DNA of 64,000 nucleotides, from NCBI GenBank assembly GCA_039881145.1, contig JAYKKI010000016.1, positions 13,770,501 through 13,834,500 of the forward strand. The letters run 5' to 3'. Positions 63,701-64,000 of the stretch are shown piece by piece (positions within the stretch are counted from its first letter, which is position 1; each line of letters starts with the position of its first letter). This stretch comes from Druceiella hillmani (taxonomy: Eukaryota; Arthropoda; Insecta; Lepidoptera; Hepialidae). The position numbers and the translations under genes are program-made. Below the pieces are notes generated by a model. That model was not told the origin of the DNA, did no database searches, and saw only the letters and a list, made by a program, of their open reading frames with translations.

Positions 63701-64000
63701 AATTACAATGAGCCTATTTATGTACGGAATAATTATTTTGTATATGAGAATGGCAATTACACTTATCCAGAAATAAGAACAATTCTTAGAATAACAGCAA
63801 TTCTTAGAATAAAATTAATAATTTTTGGGCAATTTAGGGGTTTTCATTTTAATAATGGGTAATTTCATTTACTTGAATTATAAGTTTCAAAATATCAAAG
63901 GTTTAAATGATGTGATGATTTTAACTTAAAGTATTATTTCATATAGATGCCAATTACAATGAAAGAAAAAGAAAAACTTCACAGAAACTCAAAAGATACG
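60756..64000. other. AT-rich non-coding stretch
   Basis: No gene is supported. It contains short direct duplications (AATATTTATAAGTTTTAACA near 63578 and 63613; AATTCTTAGAATAA near 63781 and 63799). The 66-codon minus-strand frame at 61386-61586 has no motif. Confidence 0.5.

Overview
This window reads as AT-rich, non-coding DNA from a eukaryotic nuclear genome, most likely an arthropod and probably an insect. The evidence is long (AT)n and (AC)n microsatellites, decayed pogo-type and piggyBac-like transposases, foldback (MITE-like) elements, and two opposite-facing copies of an interspersed repeat whose tail resembles the ...CGCGGGCAAAAGCTAG tail common in insect genomes. I found no intact protein-coding gene, no convincing exon chain, no tRNA or rRNA and no CRISPR array. 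The open frames are short; nearly all are of the size expected by chance in such AT-rich sequence, lie inside microsatellites, or are antisense to transposon remains. The window could be an intergenic desert or a very large intron.

Layout. 1-9.7 kb: AT-rich sequence with a strong pre-miRNA-like hairpin (3308-3371), a perfect 33-bp-arm palindrome (4468-4535) and a three-copy tandem repeat of about 285 bp (4783-5640). 9.7-23.3 kb: blocks of clearly higher base complexity (about 9.75, 15.65, 19.8 and 22.9 kb) set in AT-rich filler, plus a foldback element with a TTA duplication (11750-11974), a near-identical 102-bp direct repeat pair (14.4/15.1 kb), minisatellites and microsatellites. 24.4-25.9 kb: a pogo-family (DDE_1) transposase pseudogene on the minus strand with two catalytic aspartates replaced. 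26-48 kb: another complex block (26.7 kb), a 130-bp foldback (27.5 kb), a large palindromic element (38.8-39.2 kb) with a deleted relative at 46.9 kb, and a purine tract with quadruplex-forming G-runs (45.07 kb). 48.8-57 kb: a 200-bp (AT)/(AC) microsatellite, a 70-bp palindromic tandem array, two more miRNA-like hairpins and a piggyBac-like remnant. 57.7-60.8 kb: a long inverted repeat pair flanking about 1.6 kb that holds a second, weaker piggyBac-like trace.

The most notable pattern is a family of about 240 bp present three times in the same orientation (30126-30370, 41684-41920, 56850-57076). The copies are diverged but share islands such as GTAATTGATCTAGTTA and GTAATGATGATAAAACGA. They could be an undescribed non-autonomous transposon or SINE, or duplicated regulatory elements; the window alone cannot decide. 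No genes here can be shown to work together. If the complex blocks are conserved regulatory sequence, their target gene lies outside the window.
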